64,000 bases of DNA from Pseudarcicella hirudinis (lineage in GTDB: Bacteria > Bacteroidota > Bacteroidia > Cytophagales > Spirosomataceae), in the NCBI RefSeq assembly GCF_900115665.1, contig NZ_FOXH01000004.1:199257-263256 (forward strand), given 5' to 3'. This document shows, piece by piece, positions 1-9,077 of this stretch (position 1 is the first letter of the stretch; each line of letters begins with the position of its first letter). The position numbers and the translations under genes were made by a program. The notes below the pieces were generated by a model that saw only the letters and a program-made list of their open reading frames with translations, was not told the DNA's origin and did no database searches.

Positions 1-131
1 TCCTGAACTGTCGGAGGCAAATACAAACCTGATCTTGTCTGGGAATTTCCCTCAATTGGCCGGACTAAAACTTTATCACCTAACATAACTACCTTTTTAA
101 GGGTGTCTGTTCCTTCTATCATTGCAAGCAT
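1..131 (-). CDS. GroES-like co-chaperone family protein (N-terminal part, runs off window)
   Basis: The minus strand encodes 43 residues from an ATG at 131 before the window ends. The segment VMLGDKVLVRPIEG followed by SGLYLPP matches the start of the Cpn10/GroES fold, where the usual pattern is a xxxDRVLVxP strand followed by GGIxLP. Bacteroidota often carry a second, divergent GroES-like protein besides the GroEL partner, and the leader MLAMIEGTDTLKK fits that rather than canonical GroES. A second in-frame ATG at 122 is an alternative start. It lies downstream of the phosphodiesterase gene on the same strand with a 63-base gap, so the two could be co-transcribed. The C-terminal part cannot be judged. 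Confidence 0.7.
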   Translation of the reverse strand, partial: MLAMIEGTDTLKKVVMLGDKVLVRPIEGNSQTRSGLYLPPTVQ

Positions 132-194
132 TTTTACTGTAATTTTATCTTTTTCAGACAACAAATTTACACAATGATTTAGTTTCCTTCCAAA

Positions 195-710
195 CTAATC
201 CTCCGCTCTGTGTCCGTATCGGTCCATCTGAACCGCTTCAACATCAAAAATCCTTTTATCGTCAATTTTCAATCTGACTGCCGTCTGAACCGTATGAAAA
301 CCATGATGTCCTGCTGCACCCGGATTAATAAAAAGCATACCATTTCTGGATAAGTCTCGTTTTACCTGTAAAATATGAGAATGCCCGCAGACAAAAATAT
401 CCGGAATCTTTTCAGCAAAACAATCCAGGGCATCAGGCTTATATTTAGAAGGTGCTCCGGCAATATGCGTCATACCTACATTCACCCCTTCGCAAAGAAA
501 ATGATTTATTCTGGGATACATTCTGCGCAAAATTGCGTTATCAATATTACCAAATACTCCCCGGATGGGTTTAAGGGCAGCTAAAGTATCTGACAGTTCA
601 ACGCTTCCCCAGTCGCCACCATGCCAGATTTCATCACACCAACCGATGTGAGGCATGAGACGGGAATCCAAAAAACTATGAGTATCGGAAATAATTAAGA
701 TCTTTTTCAT
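195..710 (-). CDS. MJ0936/YfcE-type metallophosphoesterase
   Basis: A 171-residue calcineurin-like phosphoesterase of the compact YfcE/MJ0936 family, which hydrolyses phosphodiesters with two divalent metals. The metal-binding motifs appear in order: SDTH near residue 8, GGD near 31, GNID near 54, a TH near 81 and GHSH near 109, followed by NPGA. The length is normal for the family, and no signal peptide is present, so it should be cytoplasmic. The start MKKILIISDTH places the first motif on the first beta strand as expected. The physiological substrate cannot be told from sequence. The downstream neighbour on the same strand is the GroES-like gene. Confidence 0.9.
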   Translation of the reverse strand: MKKILIISDTHSFLDSRLMPHIGWCDEIWHGGDWGSVELSDTLAALKPIRGVFGNIDNAILRRMYPRINHFLCEGVNVGMTHIAGAPSKYKPDALDCFAEKIPDIFVCGHSHILQVKRDLSRNGMLFINPGAAGHHGFHTVQTAVRLKIDDKRIFDVEAVQMDRYGHRAED

Positions 711-871
711 CGCTTATTAATTTGAGATTGATTATCTTAAATGTATAGATACGCCGGAATTAAGCAGTCTAATTTAAGAAACTTCGCTTAAAACCTGTAA
801 ATATTGATATTTTTGGCAAATCTCACACATAAATTCAGCAATAAAGTTTCTCAAAACCACGCTTTAAAACC

Positions 872-1513
872 ATGACTATTACGCCCTTTGAAACTGCCTT
901 ATATGAAAAGCTTTATGGCTTTTTCGCAGGAAATGGGTTTGTTTTGCTTCCCGATAAAAAGCAATTCCGCAAAATAACTGATACGGGATTTCAGAACGTC
1001 ATTTTTACGGTTTCTACTTATGAAGAAGAAATATGGCTTGAAGTGAACTTCGGAATAAGGCATGAGCAGATTGAACAAATGGCTCAACAATTCCTGAATA
1101 ATATGAGAGATTTCTGGCCGGATACCAATACACTGGTCATTTCAATAGGAAAATATAATGACGCCAGATATTTCAGATATAAAGTCCATAACGACATTGA
1201 TCTGGAAGACGTTTGTGAAGAAATCAAAGATTTCCTGGAACATCAGGGTTTTCTGTTTATGCAGCAATCCGAAACACTGGCAGCGCTCCATAAAATCCTT
1301 AATGAAAAACCTTCAAAACCCTGTAAATATGTCTATAATCAGGTGCATCGCTATTATAAAGGTGTCATAGCAGCAAGACTCATCAATGCTGATAACTTCC
1401 TTGATCTGGCTGATAGTTACCGATTCTTCCTGACAAAAATCGGAGCTACCGCTGAGGAACAGCATGCCTATGAACGCCTGCTCAGTTATTTACTCTATCA
1501 TTCCATCAATTAA
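872..1513 (+). CDS. Hypothetical protein, 213 aa
   Basis: I do not recognise this family. The protein is soluble, with no signal peptide or membrane segment, and is rich in aromatic and acidic residues. The N-terminal half reads like an alternating beta/alpha domain (FQNVIFTVSTYEEEIWLEVNFGIRH), somewhat reminiscent of DUF4304-like proteins that handle a structured N-terminal domain followed by helices. The C-terminal half is helical. Upstream, TATTTTTG at 808-815 matches the Bacteroidota -7 element but no good -33 element sits 19 bases before it. The gene stands alone and ends in a strong bidirectional terminator shared with the convergent ferritin-like gene. Function is unknown. Confidence 0.75.
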   Translation: MTITPFETALYEKLYGFFAGNGFVLLPDKKQFRKITDTGFQNVIFTVSTYEEEIWLEVNFGIRHEQIEQMAQQFLNNMRDFWPDTNTLVISIGKYNDARYFRYKVHNDIDLEDVCEEIKDFLEHQGFLFMQQSETLAALHKILNEKPSKPCKYVYNQVHRYYKGVIAARLINADNFLDLADSYRFFLTKIGATAEEQHAYERLLSYLLYHSIN

Positions 1514-1550
1514 AAAAGTCCCGTGAGAGAGAAGCTCTCACGGGACTTTT
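1514..1550. terminator. Bidirectional rho-independent terminator
   Basis: A perfect 16-base-pair stem (1514-1529 with 1535-1550) has a 5-base loop. A-run and T-run flank the GC-rich core, so it works on both strands. It sits exactly between two convergent stop codons. Confidence 0.92.
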
Positions 1551-1552
1551 AA

Positions 1553-2173
1553 CTATTTCACAGACTCTATGGCCAGTTCTTTCACCCAGTTATCAAATAA
1601 TTCCTGCTCAAAAGCACAAGCTTTATCGGCATGTGTTTTCCAGTCCGGCGAGAAAGCCTCCAATTGAATCAGCATTTCAGCCAAATGTCCTTCTTCTTCA
1701 AGAATAATAGATTTTACAGTAACCTTACTGCCTGTTTCATCCAGAACATCCTGATAAATCGGATACAACTCATCTGCTCTCACTTCTATGGCATAAGTCA
1801 CCAGTAAATAAGCAGCAAATCTCAACTCCGTGCCAGTAAGTCCGAGGGTATTTTTCAGGTAACGGCAAATCTGCAGGTCAAGCCAATGCAAGTACGCATA
1901 ACTGGCAAAGGAAGCGATCAGATAAGGATTTTCATATGTGGGATAATCTGCTAAATCTGCTATTTTCTGAATCTGCTTCTTTAAATAAAATGCATGTCTG
2001 GCTTCCTCAGAAGCATGTTTTAAGACGATATATGTTACCTTTGTCTTATGTTCTGAAGCTGAAATTTTCCGGGCTCCGGTATTTTCCATCAACGAGAGAG
2101 TATTCAAAAAACGGGCATGCAAATCCGCATTCTGAACTATCGGTTGTAAGATATCTTTTAAATCCATTTTCAA
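1553..2173 (-). CDS. Ferritin-like di-iron four-helix-bundle protein
   Basis: The 206-residue protein carries the spacing of a ferritin-like di-iron centre: Glu30, Glu57-x-x-His60, Glu130 and Glu160-x-x-His163. Two ExxH motifs and two single glutamates on four predicted helices are the hallmark of the ferritin-like carboxylate-bridged family, which includes tRNA hydroxylase MiaE, rubrerythrin and oxygenase R2-like proteins. The helices around these residues (SEEARHAFYLKKQ, YAIEVRADELYP, LEEEGHLAEML) are amphipathic. No export signal is seen. The protein is probably a cytoplasmic oxidase, hydroxylase or iron-handling protein. I infer the metal centre from motif spacing only. It starts divergently from the GNAT gene. 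Confidence 0.7.
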   Translation of the reverse strand: MKMDLKDILQPIVQNADLHARFLNTLSLMENTGARKISASEHKTKVTYIVLKHASEEARHAFYLKKQIQKIADLADYPTYENPYLIASFASYAYLHWLDLQICRYLKNTLGLTGTELRFAAYLLVTYAIEVRADELYPIYQDVLDETGSKVTVKSIILEEEGHLAEMLIQLEAFSPDWKTHADKACAFEQELFDNWVKELAIESVK

Positions 2174-2232
2174 AGATAATTCAGGAAGTCAAAAGCATCT
2201 ATCTTTATTTTAAATTTTAGCATAAACTGCAC

Positions 2233-2697
2233 ATGTTTCTTCATTATATACAATATTCAAAGGAAGAACTCGAAGAGGTGAAAGCTATTTTTACGGCGTA
2301 TTCCGACTTTCTGGGAATTGATTTACGCTTTCAGCATTTTGATACAGAACTTGAAACGCTTCATCAGGTTTACGGCCCGCCGAAAGGCTGTATTATTCTG
2401 GCTAAAACAGAAACCCAAACAGCTGCCTGTATTGCACTGAAACCTATCGGAGAGGGTATTTGCGAAATGAAAAGGCTTTTTGTAAAACCTGAATTCAGAG
2501 GCAGAAAACTTGGGAAAATTCTGGTAGAAGAACTCATAGATTTTGCCCGGAAAGCAGGCTATCACAGCATGAAACTTGATACCCTCCGCTCACTCGGAGA
2601 GGCAATTAAATTGTACAGGTCTTTCGGTTTTACCGAAACAGAACCTTATGTATTCAATCCATTGGAAGATGTCCTTTTCTTTGAATTAAAACTTTAA
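2233..2697 (+). CDS. GNAT family N-acetyltransferase
   Basis: A 154-residue GCN5-related acetyltransferase. The acetyl-CoA binding motif A is clear: MKRLFVKPEFRGRKLGKILVE at about residues 75-95, containing the R/Q-x-x-G-x-G/A pyrophosphate loop as RGRKLG. It is followed by an alpha helix (FARKAGYHSMKLDT) and the C-terminal motif LYRSFGFTETEPY, typical of the family. The acceptor substrate cannot be predicted. It is transcribed away from the ferritin-like gene and runs 31 bases ahead of the S1/P1-like hydrolase, which could be in the same transcript. Confidence 0.9.
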   Translation: MFLHYIQYSKEELEEVKAIFTAYSDFLGIDLRFQHFDTELETLHQVYGPPKGCIILAKTETQTAACIALKPIGEGICEMKRLFVKPEFRGRKLGKILVEELIDFARKAGYHSMKLDTLRSLGEAIKLYRSFGFTETEPYVFNPLEDVLFFELKL

Positions 2698-2728
2698 AAG
2701 CACCAACATACAACAACTTACCTTTCAA

Positions 2729-3724
2729 ATGAAAAAACTAATTTTATCCCTTTCCACTATTCTTTTAATTGTCACACTTTCTTCCTGGGGTTTTCTGGTA
2801 CATAAAACGACTCATCAGCTTGCTGTTTATGCCCTTCCAAAGAAACTGGGTACATTTTTTTACCAGAATCTCGACTATCTGGTTTACAACTCAGTAAGAC
2901 CGGATGTACGTCGTAAAGATGATAAAACAGAAGAAAGTAAACATTTCATTGATATTGATGCACCGGTTTTTGGTGAAAATGCCATTGAAACCATGCCCGA
3001 AAAATGGGAAGATGCCCTTCAGAAATATCCTCTGGATACCCTGCTGAAATATGGTACAGTAAACTGGGAAGTCATGAAATTACAGAAAAAACTTACCAAT
3101 GCTTTTCGTAACAAAATGAAAGACAGCATTCTATACTATGCTGCTGATCTCGGCCATTATATAGAAGATGCCCATGTGCCTTTGCATACCAGTATCAATT
3201 ATGACGGGCAGTTGAGCAACCAGAAAGGAATTCATGCCCTTTGGGAAAGTGTTGTTCCTGAAATACATATTACCGGATATAATCTGTATCAAAAACATAA
3301 AGCCAGATATCTTAAAGATCCGCAGCATGCGATTTGGGTAGCTTTCAGAAAATCAAATTCTTTGCTGAAAGATGTACTTGCAGAAGAAATTAAAGCTTCT
3401 GAAGGTTTTACCGATGCCACAAAATTTAAGCAAACCGAATCTTTCGGAAGATTAAGGAAAAATTATACCAGCGCTTTCGCAAAGGCTTATGCCGCCCGCC
3501 TGGGAAGTACTATTAATGAAAGGTTATTAGAATCGGCAAGTTTAGTTTCCGATTTTTGGTACACAGCATGGGTAGATGCAGGATGTCCGGATTTGTCTGA
3601 AATTCAAGCTGTTTCACCTGAAGTTGAAGATAAATTGAAAGAAGAAAAGAAATCATGGAAAGCCAATGAGCTGATTAGCAAAGGATTATTACAATCCACT
3701 AAAAATAAGAAAGCAGAGGAATAA
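2729..3724 (+). CDS. S1/P1 nuclease-like zinc-dependent phospholipase C family protein
   Basis: A 331-residue exported protein with an N-terminal signal peptide (MKKLILSLSTILLIVTLSSW, cleavage probably near WG). In this zinc hydrolase superfamily the mature N-terminal Trp and a His-rich pattern bind three zincs. Here the visible ligands are W20-G-F near the mature start, H25 with TTHQLA, the helix YYAADLGHYIEDAHVPLH (HxxxDxHxPLH-like, near residues 135-153) and HALWES near 170. These are the core features of S1/P1 nucleases and bacterial phospholipase C. It probably acts in the periplasm on nucleic acid or lipid phosphodiesters. The C-terminus is lysine/glutamate rich. Which substrate is used is not decidable from sequence. 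Confidence 0.82.
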   Translation: MKKLILSLSTILLIVTLSSWGFLVHKTTHQLAVYALPKKLGTFFYQNLDYLVYNSVRPDVRRKDDKTEESKHFIDIDAPVFGENAIETMPEKWEDALQKYPLDTLLKYGTVNWEVMKLQKKLTNAFRNKMKDSILYYAADLGHYIEDAHVPLHTSINYDGQLSNQKGIHALWESVVPEIHITGYNLYQKHKARYLKDPQHAIWVAFRKSNSLLKDVLAEEIKASEGFTDATKFKQTESFGRLRKNYTSAFAKAYAARLGSTINERLLESASLVSDFWYTAWVDAGCPDLSEIQAVSPEVEDKLKEEKKSWKANELISKGLLQSTKNKKAEE

Positions 3725-4116
3725 ATAGGCTGTTGGCTTTCGGCTTTCGGCAGTCAACATTAAGATTACATCTGTTTTGTAATTATTTGATTTTAAAGAA
3801 ATTACAATAATATTCCCAGATTTAGCTTTCTTATTAAAAACCTTAATTTTCATTCAAAAATTAAGAAAAGTAAAAAGGCTTTCCTTGTCAATTATAAATG
3901 ATTAATTATCAGTACACTATAAATACGATAGCCTCAAAAATTGCCAAGACGGACAATTTTTGAGGCTATCGTATGTTCTTTCCTTAATTTTTGAACGAAA
4001 AGCAAATTCCAAAAAAAATATAAACACCTGAAAATTATGAAATTACAATAAGAATACAAACTTAATGCCGATAGCCGACTGCCAGCTACTGACTGCCAAC
4101 AATTTTCAAAAAAAGC
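3725..4116. repeat. Gene-free block of nested inverted repeats
   Basis: Three layers of inverted repeats share one centre near 3949. The innermost is a perfect 21-base-pair stem (3923-3943 with 3954-3974) around a 10-base loop. The second is a 22-base pair of arms matching at 20 positions (3849-3870 with 3978-3999). The outermost arms (3732-3758 and 4067-4100) are imperfect and carry GTTGGC plus CGGCAGTC-like units in opposite orientation. A 13-base direct repeat GAAATTACAATAA occurs at 3798-3810 and 4039-4051. No coding region is seen. The inner stem could also act as the terminator between the two convergent genes. Confidence 0.75.
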
Positions 4117-7100
4117 CTAATTTTTGATTTCAAGGAAATACTCTTTAGGAGATTTTCCGAACTCTTTTTTGAATGCTCTTGCAAAATAGGCAGGATCATT
4201 AAACCCGACTTTATATGCCACTTCTGCCACCGTAAACGAATCTGTTTCCAAAAGCTGAACCGCTCGTTTCAAGCGGATACTTCTGATAAATTCATTTCCG
4301 GAATAGTCAGTGAGTCCTTTCAGTTTTCTGTATAGCTGCATTTTACTCATTCCCAACGCAGACTCCAGTCCGTCCACATCAAAATCTGTATTCTCCATAT
4401 TCTCCTCAACTGCTTTGATCGCTTTTTGCAAAAAGGTTTCGTCAGTTGAAGTAATAGCAATATCCCTTGGTTGTAATTTGACCTCTTTGCCAAATCGTTC
4501 TCTTAGTTTTTTACGGCTTTCCAGCAGATTTTTAACCCTCAGTTCCAGTAAACCGGCATTAAAAGGTTTGGTTATATAATCATCGGCTCCCGTTTCCAAT
4601 CCCTCTTTCTGGCTTTCATTACTACTTTTGGAAGTGAGAATAATCACCGGAATATGACTTGTCCGCTCGTCTGTTTTGATGGCTTCGCATAATTCTACCC
4701 CTGTCAGTTCAGGCATCATCCAGTCTGAAATAATTAAATCAGGAATCAGTTCTCTGGCTTTTTCCAAGGCAATTCCGCCGTTTTCAACATCAATAACCTG
4801 AAAATTCTCCGCAAAAATATCTCTGATATAATTTCGTAATTCGTCATTGTCTTCCGCAATCAGCAAGATTGGTTTATCATTTTTTTCCGAAACAACCTGC
4901 TGCCTTTCCTGACTAACTCTTTCTTTCTGCAAATCCTGTTTCTCAAAGATTTCCTCAGAAATCCAGCTTTTATCAAAATCTTCCCTTCTGACAGGCAATT
5001 CCACATTAAATATAGTACCCTCTCCTACTTTGCTTGTTACACTGATTTCACCACCATGTAATTCCACAAGTTCTTTACAAAGCGATAAACCAACGCCTGT
5101 TCCCAGTAACTGTACCTGCTGCTTTTTATCCTGAATCTGATAAAAACGGTTAAAAATATTCGGTAAATGGTCATTAGAAATACCTATTCCTGTATCGCTT
5201 ATCTCAATTTCCACCTTTTCCGCCTCATGATTGTTCACATATACCCTTAACATCACCTGAATACGACCTTTCTCAGGAGTATATTTGAAAGCATTTGATA
5301 GTAAATTGCTAACGGTCTTCTCAATAATATCCGCATCAAAATATACCAGTAAATGTTCTGCTTCCGACTGAAAGCTCAGATCAATCTGCTTTTGATTGGC
5401 AAGGTTTTCGAAAGAATTAACAATTTTGGCAATATGCTCTACCATATCATTTCTGGTAATGATAGGTGTGAAACGACCTGATTCCAGTTTCGATAAATCA
5501 AGCAATTGGTTGATTAACTTTAAGAGCTTCCGGGCATTTCCGTAAATCGTATTCAATTGTCCCTGCTGTTTGGCAGGAAGCGTAGGATTTTCCAGAAAAT
5601 ACTTCTCTAAAGGACTGATTATCAGAGTAAGAGGAGTCCTGAATTCATGTGAAATATTGGTAAAGAAATTAGTTTTAAGGCGGTCCAGTTCCTGGATTCT
5701 TTCTTTTTCTATCTCCTTAATTCTGATATCTGATTTAAATCGTTCTCTGATTTCGATAACCCTTCTCAAGGCAAGCAAGGCTCCCACAACAATCAGTCCG
5801 TATAACACAAATGCCCACCAGGTTTTATACCAGGGTGGCAGAATAATGATTTTCAATTCCGTAGGTTTCTCACTCCATACGCCATCACTGTTGGTCGTTT
5901 TTACCTTAAAAATATACGTTCCGGCATTCAGGTTGGTATATGTAGCCGAACGTTGTGTACCTACGTAGTTCCAGTCCTGATCAAAACCTTCAAGCATATA
6001 AGCATAACGGTTGTTTTTCAGTTTCTGGAAATCCAGGGCAATAAAATCAATAGAAAAAACGGATTGATTCGCTTGCAGGGTTATTTCAGAAGTTTCGGCA
6101 AGATCTTTCGTTAAAGGAGAGTTTTCATCTCCGACAATTACAGGTTTATTGAACAATTTCAAACCTGTCAGGTAGACAGACGGAATCTTTTTACTGTTTT
6201 GTAAACTATCCGGATGAAATACATTCAGCCCGTTTACACCTCCGAAAAACATTTCTCCCTGATTGTCCTTATAGAAAGCATTGATAATAAACTCCTTACC
6301 CTGAATCCCGTCCAGCTCATCGAAATTACTAAACTTCATGGTTTTATTATCCAGTCTTGACAAACCGCCATTTGTCGAAATCCAGAGGTTATGTCTTCCA
6401 TCTTCCAGAATCGCTTTCAACGTATTGCTCGGTAATCCGTCTTTTACAGTAAAAACTTTAAATGTCTTTGTTTTATCCTCAAAAAGGTTCAAACCTCCGC
6501 CATTGGTTGCAATCCAGATCCGGTTTTGGGTATCCTGAAAAATTTTGGAAACATGGTTATCACTCAGACTTCCCTCTTTTTCACTTTGGGTATAGGAAAC
6601 CATCTTTTTAGCAGAAAAATTATAGACATAAACCCCGCTGCTGTAAGTCCCGATCCAGAGGTTATTATTTCTGTCGGTAAGAATAGAGTTAATGTGCATT
6701 CCCTGTAAATCCCCATGTTCTCCAAGCGGAGCATCACTGGTTTCAAATTTATTTGTCCTTTTGTTGAACAGAATTAATCCGAAACCTTGTGTTCCAAGCC
6801 AGATTCTATCTTTATCAGCCGTAGCGATACAGGTAAAATTTCCCGCGGTGGAGCCCTCCCAATAATTATAATGCTCAAAAACGGAACTTCCTTCCCTTAA
6901 GATATCCAAACCTTTTCCCCAAATCCCGACAAATAAAGTTCCTTCCTGATCGGTCATGAGCAGATTCACATCATTACTTCCACCAAATCTGGAAAGATTT
7001 TCACTTCTGACGAAATGCACATAATTATTCGTTGCACGGTTAAATCTGGTCAAACCGGTATTACTTCCGATCCAGACAATACTCTTTCCGTCACCACTCA

Positions 7101-8199
7101 AAGCGGTAACTTTATTACTTAACAAACCCTGGCTGGTATTGGGCTTATAACGATAAACTGCAATTTTGGCTCTTCTTTTATAAATGACATTCAAACCTGC
7201 TTCCCAGGTTCCTAACCAGACATTTTCATCTTTATCTACAAAGATTGAGGTAACAGAGAAAGTACTCAGGCCGAGATCAGGATCAGGATTTGATTCAAAA
7301 TAGGTTACTTTTGAAAAATCTTCACCTTGTACAAATAACGCCCCGCTATCAGTTGCAATCCACAAATTGCCCTGTTTGTCATGAGTGATTCCTGTAATAA
7401 TATTTTCCCGGTTAGAATGCGAAGCATTAAAAAAGACCCTGGAAAACTTATTGGTATGTACATCATAACGAAATATACCATTTCCTCCTGTCCCGAAAAG
7501 AATATTTCCGGCCCGGTCTGAGGTCATACATAAAATATTGCTTTTCTGAGGTCCGGGAGCCGCGTCGTTAAAATGATAGCTAAAATCTTCTCCCCCCAGG
7601 TATTCCAGCAAATCTCCTGTGGGTGTTCCCATCCAGAGTTTCCCATTGGCATCCTTAAAAATCTGCGAAACACTATTTACCGGAAGTGTCTGATACACAG
7701 AGCTAAAATGCTGAATTGAACTATTCTGGGGATTAATTTTCAGAAGGCCGTAATTATTGGTAGAAGCCCAGATATTTTTGTCGTTATCTTCTACAATTGA
7801 AGTAACACTCAGATTGGAGAGATTATCACCTTTATCAATTTTCACAAAACGGGTAACTTTTCCCGTCTCCACATTGATTTTATTAAGTCCGCTTGTATGT
7901 GTACCCACCCACATATTTCCCTTAGAATCTTCTGTAAAAGAGGAAATATCACTGCTGCTCAGTGTAGAAGGGTCATCGGAAGCATGTCTGTAAACATTGA
8001 AATGATAACCATCATAACGGTTAAGTCCATCGCTGGTTGCAAACCAGAGAAAACCTTTATGATCCTGAAAAATCTGTACAACAGTACTTTGAGAGAGTCC
8101 CTGAGACGTACCTATTCTATCAAACCGTACTTGCGCAACGGCAGGAAGCACTTGTCCTAAAAAGACAAAAAGCACTAACAAATAAAGTCTGATCCTCAT
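4117..8199 (-). CDS. Hybrid two-component system sensor kinase/response regulator with AraC output (HTCS)
   Basis: A 1360-residue one-piece regulator. A signal peptide ends near AVAQ (residue 23). About 700 residues of two-component-regulator propeller repeats follow (many copies of GLW/IWIGT-like units), then a Y_Y_Y domain at about 720-785 and a membrane segment at about 795-815. The kinase has phospho-acceptor His851 in SHEFRTPL and ATP-binding motifs NLLSNAFKYTPEKG, DTGIGI and GTGVGLSL. A receiver domain follows with phospho-acceptor Asp1159 in SDWMMPE, then an AraC DNA-binding domain at about 1255-1355. HTCS proteins sense periplasmic sugars and usually control adjacent polysaccharide genes, but no susC/susD or glycoside hydrolase lies in this window, so its target is unknown. 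Confidence 0.96.
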   Translation of the reverse strand: MRIRLYLLVLFVFLGQVLPAVAQVRFDRIGTSQGLSQSTVVQIFQDHKGFLWFATSDGLNRYDGYHFNVYRHASDDPSTLSSSDISSFTEDSKGNMWVGTHTSGLNKINVETGKVTRFVKIDKGDNLSNLSVTSIVEDNDKNIWASTNNYGLLKINPQNSSIQHFSSVYQTLPVNSVSQIFKDANGKLWMGTPTGDLLEYLGGEDFSYHFNDAAPGPQKSNILCMTSDRAGNILFGTGGNGIFRYDVHTNKFSRVFFNASHSNRENIITGITHDKQGNLWIATDSGALFVQGEDFSKVTYFESNPDPDLGLSTFSVTSIFVDKDENVWLGTWEAGLNVIYKRRAKIAVYRYKPNTSQGLLSNKVTALSGDGKSIVWIGSNTGLTRFNRATNNYVHFVRSENLSRFGGSNDVNLLMTDQEGTLFVGIWGKGLDILREGSSVFEHYNYWEGSTAGNFTCIATADKDRIWLGTQGFGLILFNKRTNKFETSDAPLGEHGDLQGMHINSILTDRNNNLWIGTYSSGVYVYNFSAKKMVSYTQSEKEGSLSDNHVSKIFQDTQNRIWIATNGGGLNLFEDKTKTFKVFTVKDGLPSNTLKAILEDGRHNLWISTNGGLSRLDNKTMKFSNFDELDGIQGKEFIINAFYKDNQGEMFFGGVNGLNVFHPDSLQNSKKIPSVYLTGLKLFNKPVIVGDENSPLTKDLAETSEITLQANQSVFSIDFIALDFQKLKNNRYAYMLEGFDQDWNYVGTQRSATYTNLNAGTYIFKVKTTNSDGVWSEKPTELKIIILPPWYKTWWAFVLYGLIVVGALLALRRVIEIRERFKSDIRIKEIEKERIQELDRLKTNFFTNISHEFRTPLTLIISPLEKYFLENPTLPAKQQGQLNTIYGNARKLLKLINQLLDLSKLESGRFTPIITRNDMVEHIAKIVNSFENLANQKQIDLSFQSEAEHLLVYFDADIIEKTVSNLLSNAFKYTPEKGRIQVMLRVYVNNHEAEKVEIEISDTGIGISNDHLPNIFNRFYQIQDKKQQVQLLGTGVGLSLCKELVELHGGEISVTSKVGEGTIFNVELPVRREDFDKSWISEEIFEKQDLQKERVSQERQQVVSEKNDKPILLIAEDNDELRNYIRDIFAENFQVIDVENGGIALEKARELIPDLIISDWMMPELTGVELCEAIKTDERTSHIPVIILTSKSSNESQKEGLETGADDYITKPFNAGLLELRVKNLLESRKKLRERFGKEVKLQPRDIAITSTDETFLQKAIKAVEENMENTDFDVDGLESALGMSKMQLYRKLKGLTDYSGNEFIRSIRLKRAVQLLETDSFTVAEVAYKVGFNDPAYFARAFKKEFGKSPKEYFLEIKN

Positions 8200-8297
8200 G
8201 AATATTAACCTTCCTGATGCAAGTTAGGCAAAAACTTAAACAGGGAGATTTTGTAAATCATATTTTTTCTCCAGGGTTAAGCACAGGAATGAATAGA

Positions 8298-9077
8298 TTA
8301 GAGTGATTTCCGTTGAATAAGAACGAAAGGATTTCTGATATGTTCTCTTTTCCCTTTCAAAATAAGTTCAGCAGCACTTTTTCCTAATTGAGCATGGTCT
8401 GTAGTTACAACTGTAATTCCACCGGATAATACCTCTTTAAGCGGCGTTTCATTATAAGAAATAATGCCAATATCCTTACCGACTGTTAAATTATCCCTCA
8501 TACATCCTTTCAGAATTTCTGCCAGAAAGACTTCAGACAATACGATATAAGCTTCTTTTGACTTCAGTAAACCCTCCTCCACGGAATGATGAATGTTATA
8601 TCCGAAGCCATGTTCCTTACAAAAGCGAATTAATCCCTCAGTAATTCCCAAAGAATAAAAATATCTTTCCGGAATCAGCAGATTGAGGGTATTGTATTTC
8701 TCCAGAAGAGGTTTTGAGGAAAGAAGTGCTCCGTAAATATCATTTTCAAAATCCTGATAAACACAGGCATAATCTCCTCTGATAAATTCATTTTTCTTAT
8801 CCAAAACCACCAGTTTTTCCTTCGGAATACTGTTTACTGTCCGTAAAATGTCTTCGTGAATCTGATTTGCATGAAGCATAATAACGAAATGGTCATAATA
8901 AGAAATTTTCTCTCTTATTACCTCGTCAAAATGCCTGGTATGCTGATTATTGATTTGATGAATGTACAGATCCACAATAGCAGAACCGTCTATAACGTTC
9001 AGAAACCCGTTGTAGATTTCATTCTTGAAATCGTTAATTCTGTTAAATACTAATAATATCTTATTGGACTTTTTCAC
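8298..9077 (-). CDS. Orphan effector-binding domain related to a GntR/LacI-type regulator (no DNA-binding domain)
   Basis: A 259-residue protein starting at a GTG (9077). It aligns along its whole length with the C-terminal effector domain of the GntR-family protein at 17274-18302. Shared features are a lysine-rich strand start (NKILLVFNRI / TKVFFLVGKI), YYDHFVIM / YHYYVIMPH, the DIGIISYNET / EVGLISLND segment, VLSGGITVV / ILAGGITVM, LGKSAAELI / IGKKAAGFI and the identical style of ending (RKSL / RNSL). The winged helix-turn-helix present in the paralogue is missing: a TAG stop lies only seven codons upstream in frame, and I see no such domain in the next 350 bases. It may be a truncated regulator or a stand-alone ligand sensor. 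Confidence 0.75.
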   Translation of the reverse strand: MKKSNKILLVFNRINDFKNEIYNGFLNVIDGSAIVDLYIHQINNQHTRHFDEVIREKISYYDHFVIMLHANQIHEDILRTVNSIPKEKLVVLDKKNEFIRGDYACVYQDFENDIYGALLSSKPLLEKYNTLNLLIPERYFYSLGITEGLIRFCKEHGFGYNIHHSVEEGLLKSKEAYIVLSEVFLAEILKGCMRDNLTVGKDIGIISYNETPLKEVLSGGITVVTTDHAQLGKSAAELILKGKREHIRNPFVLIQRKSL

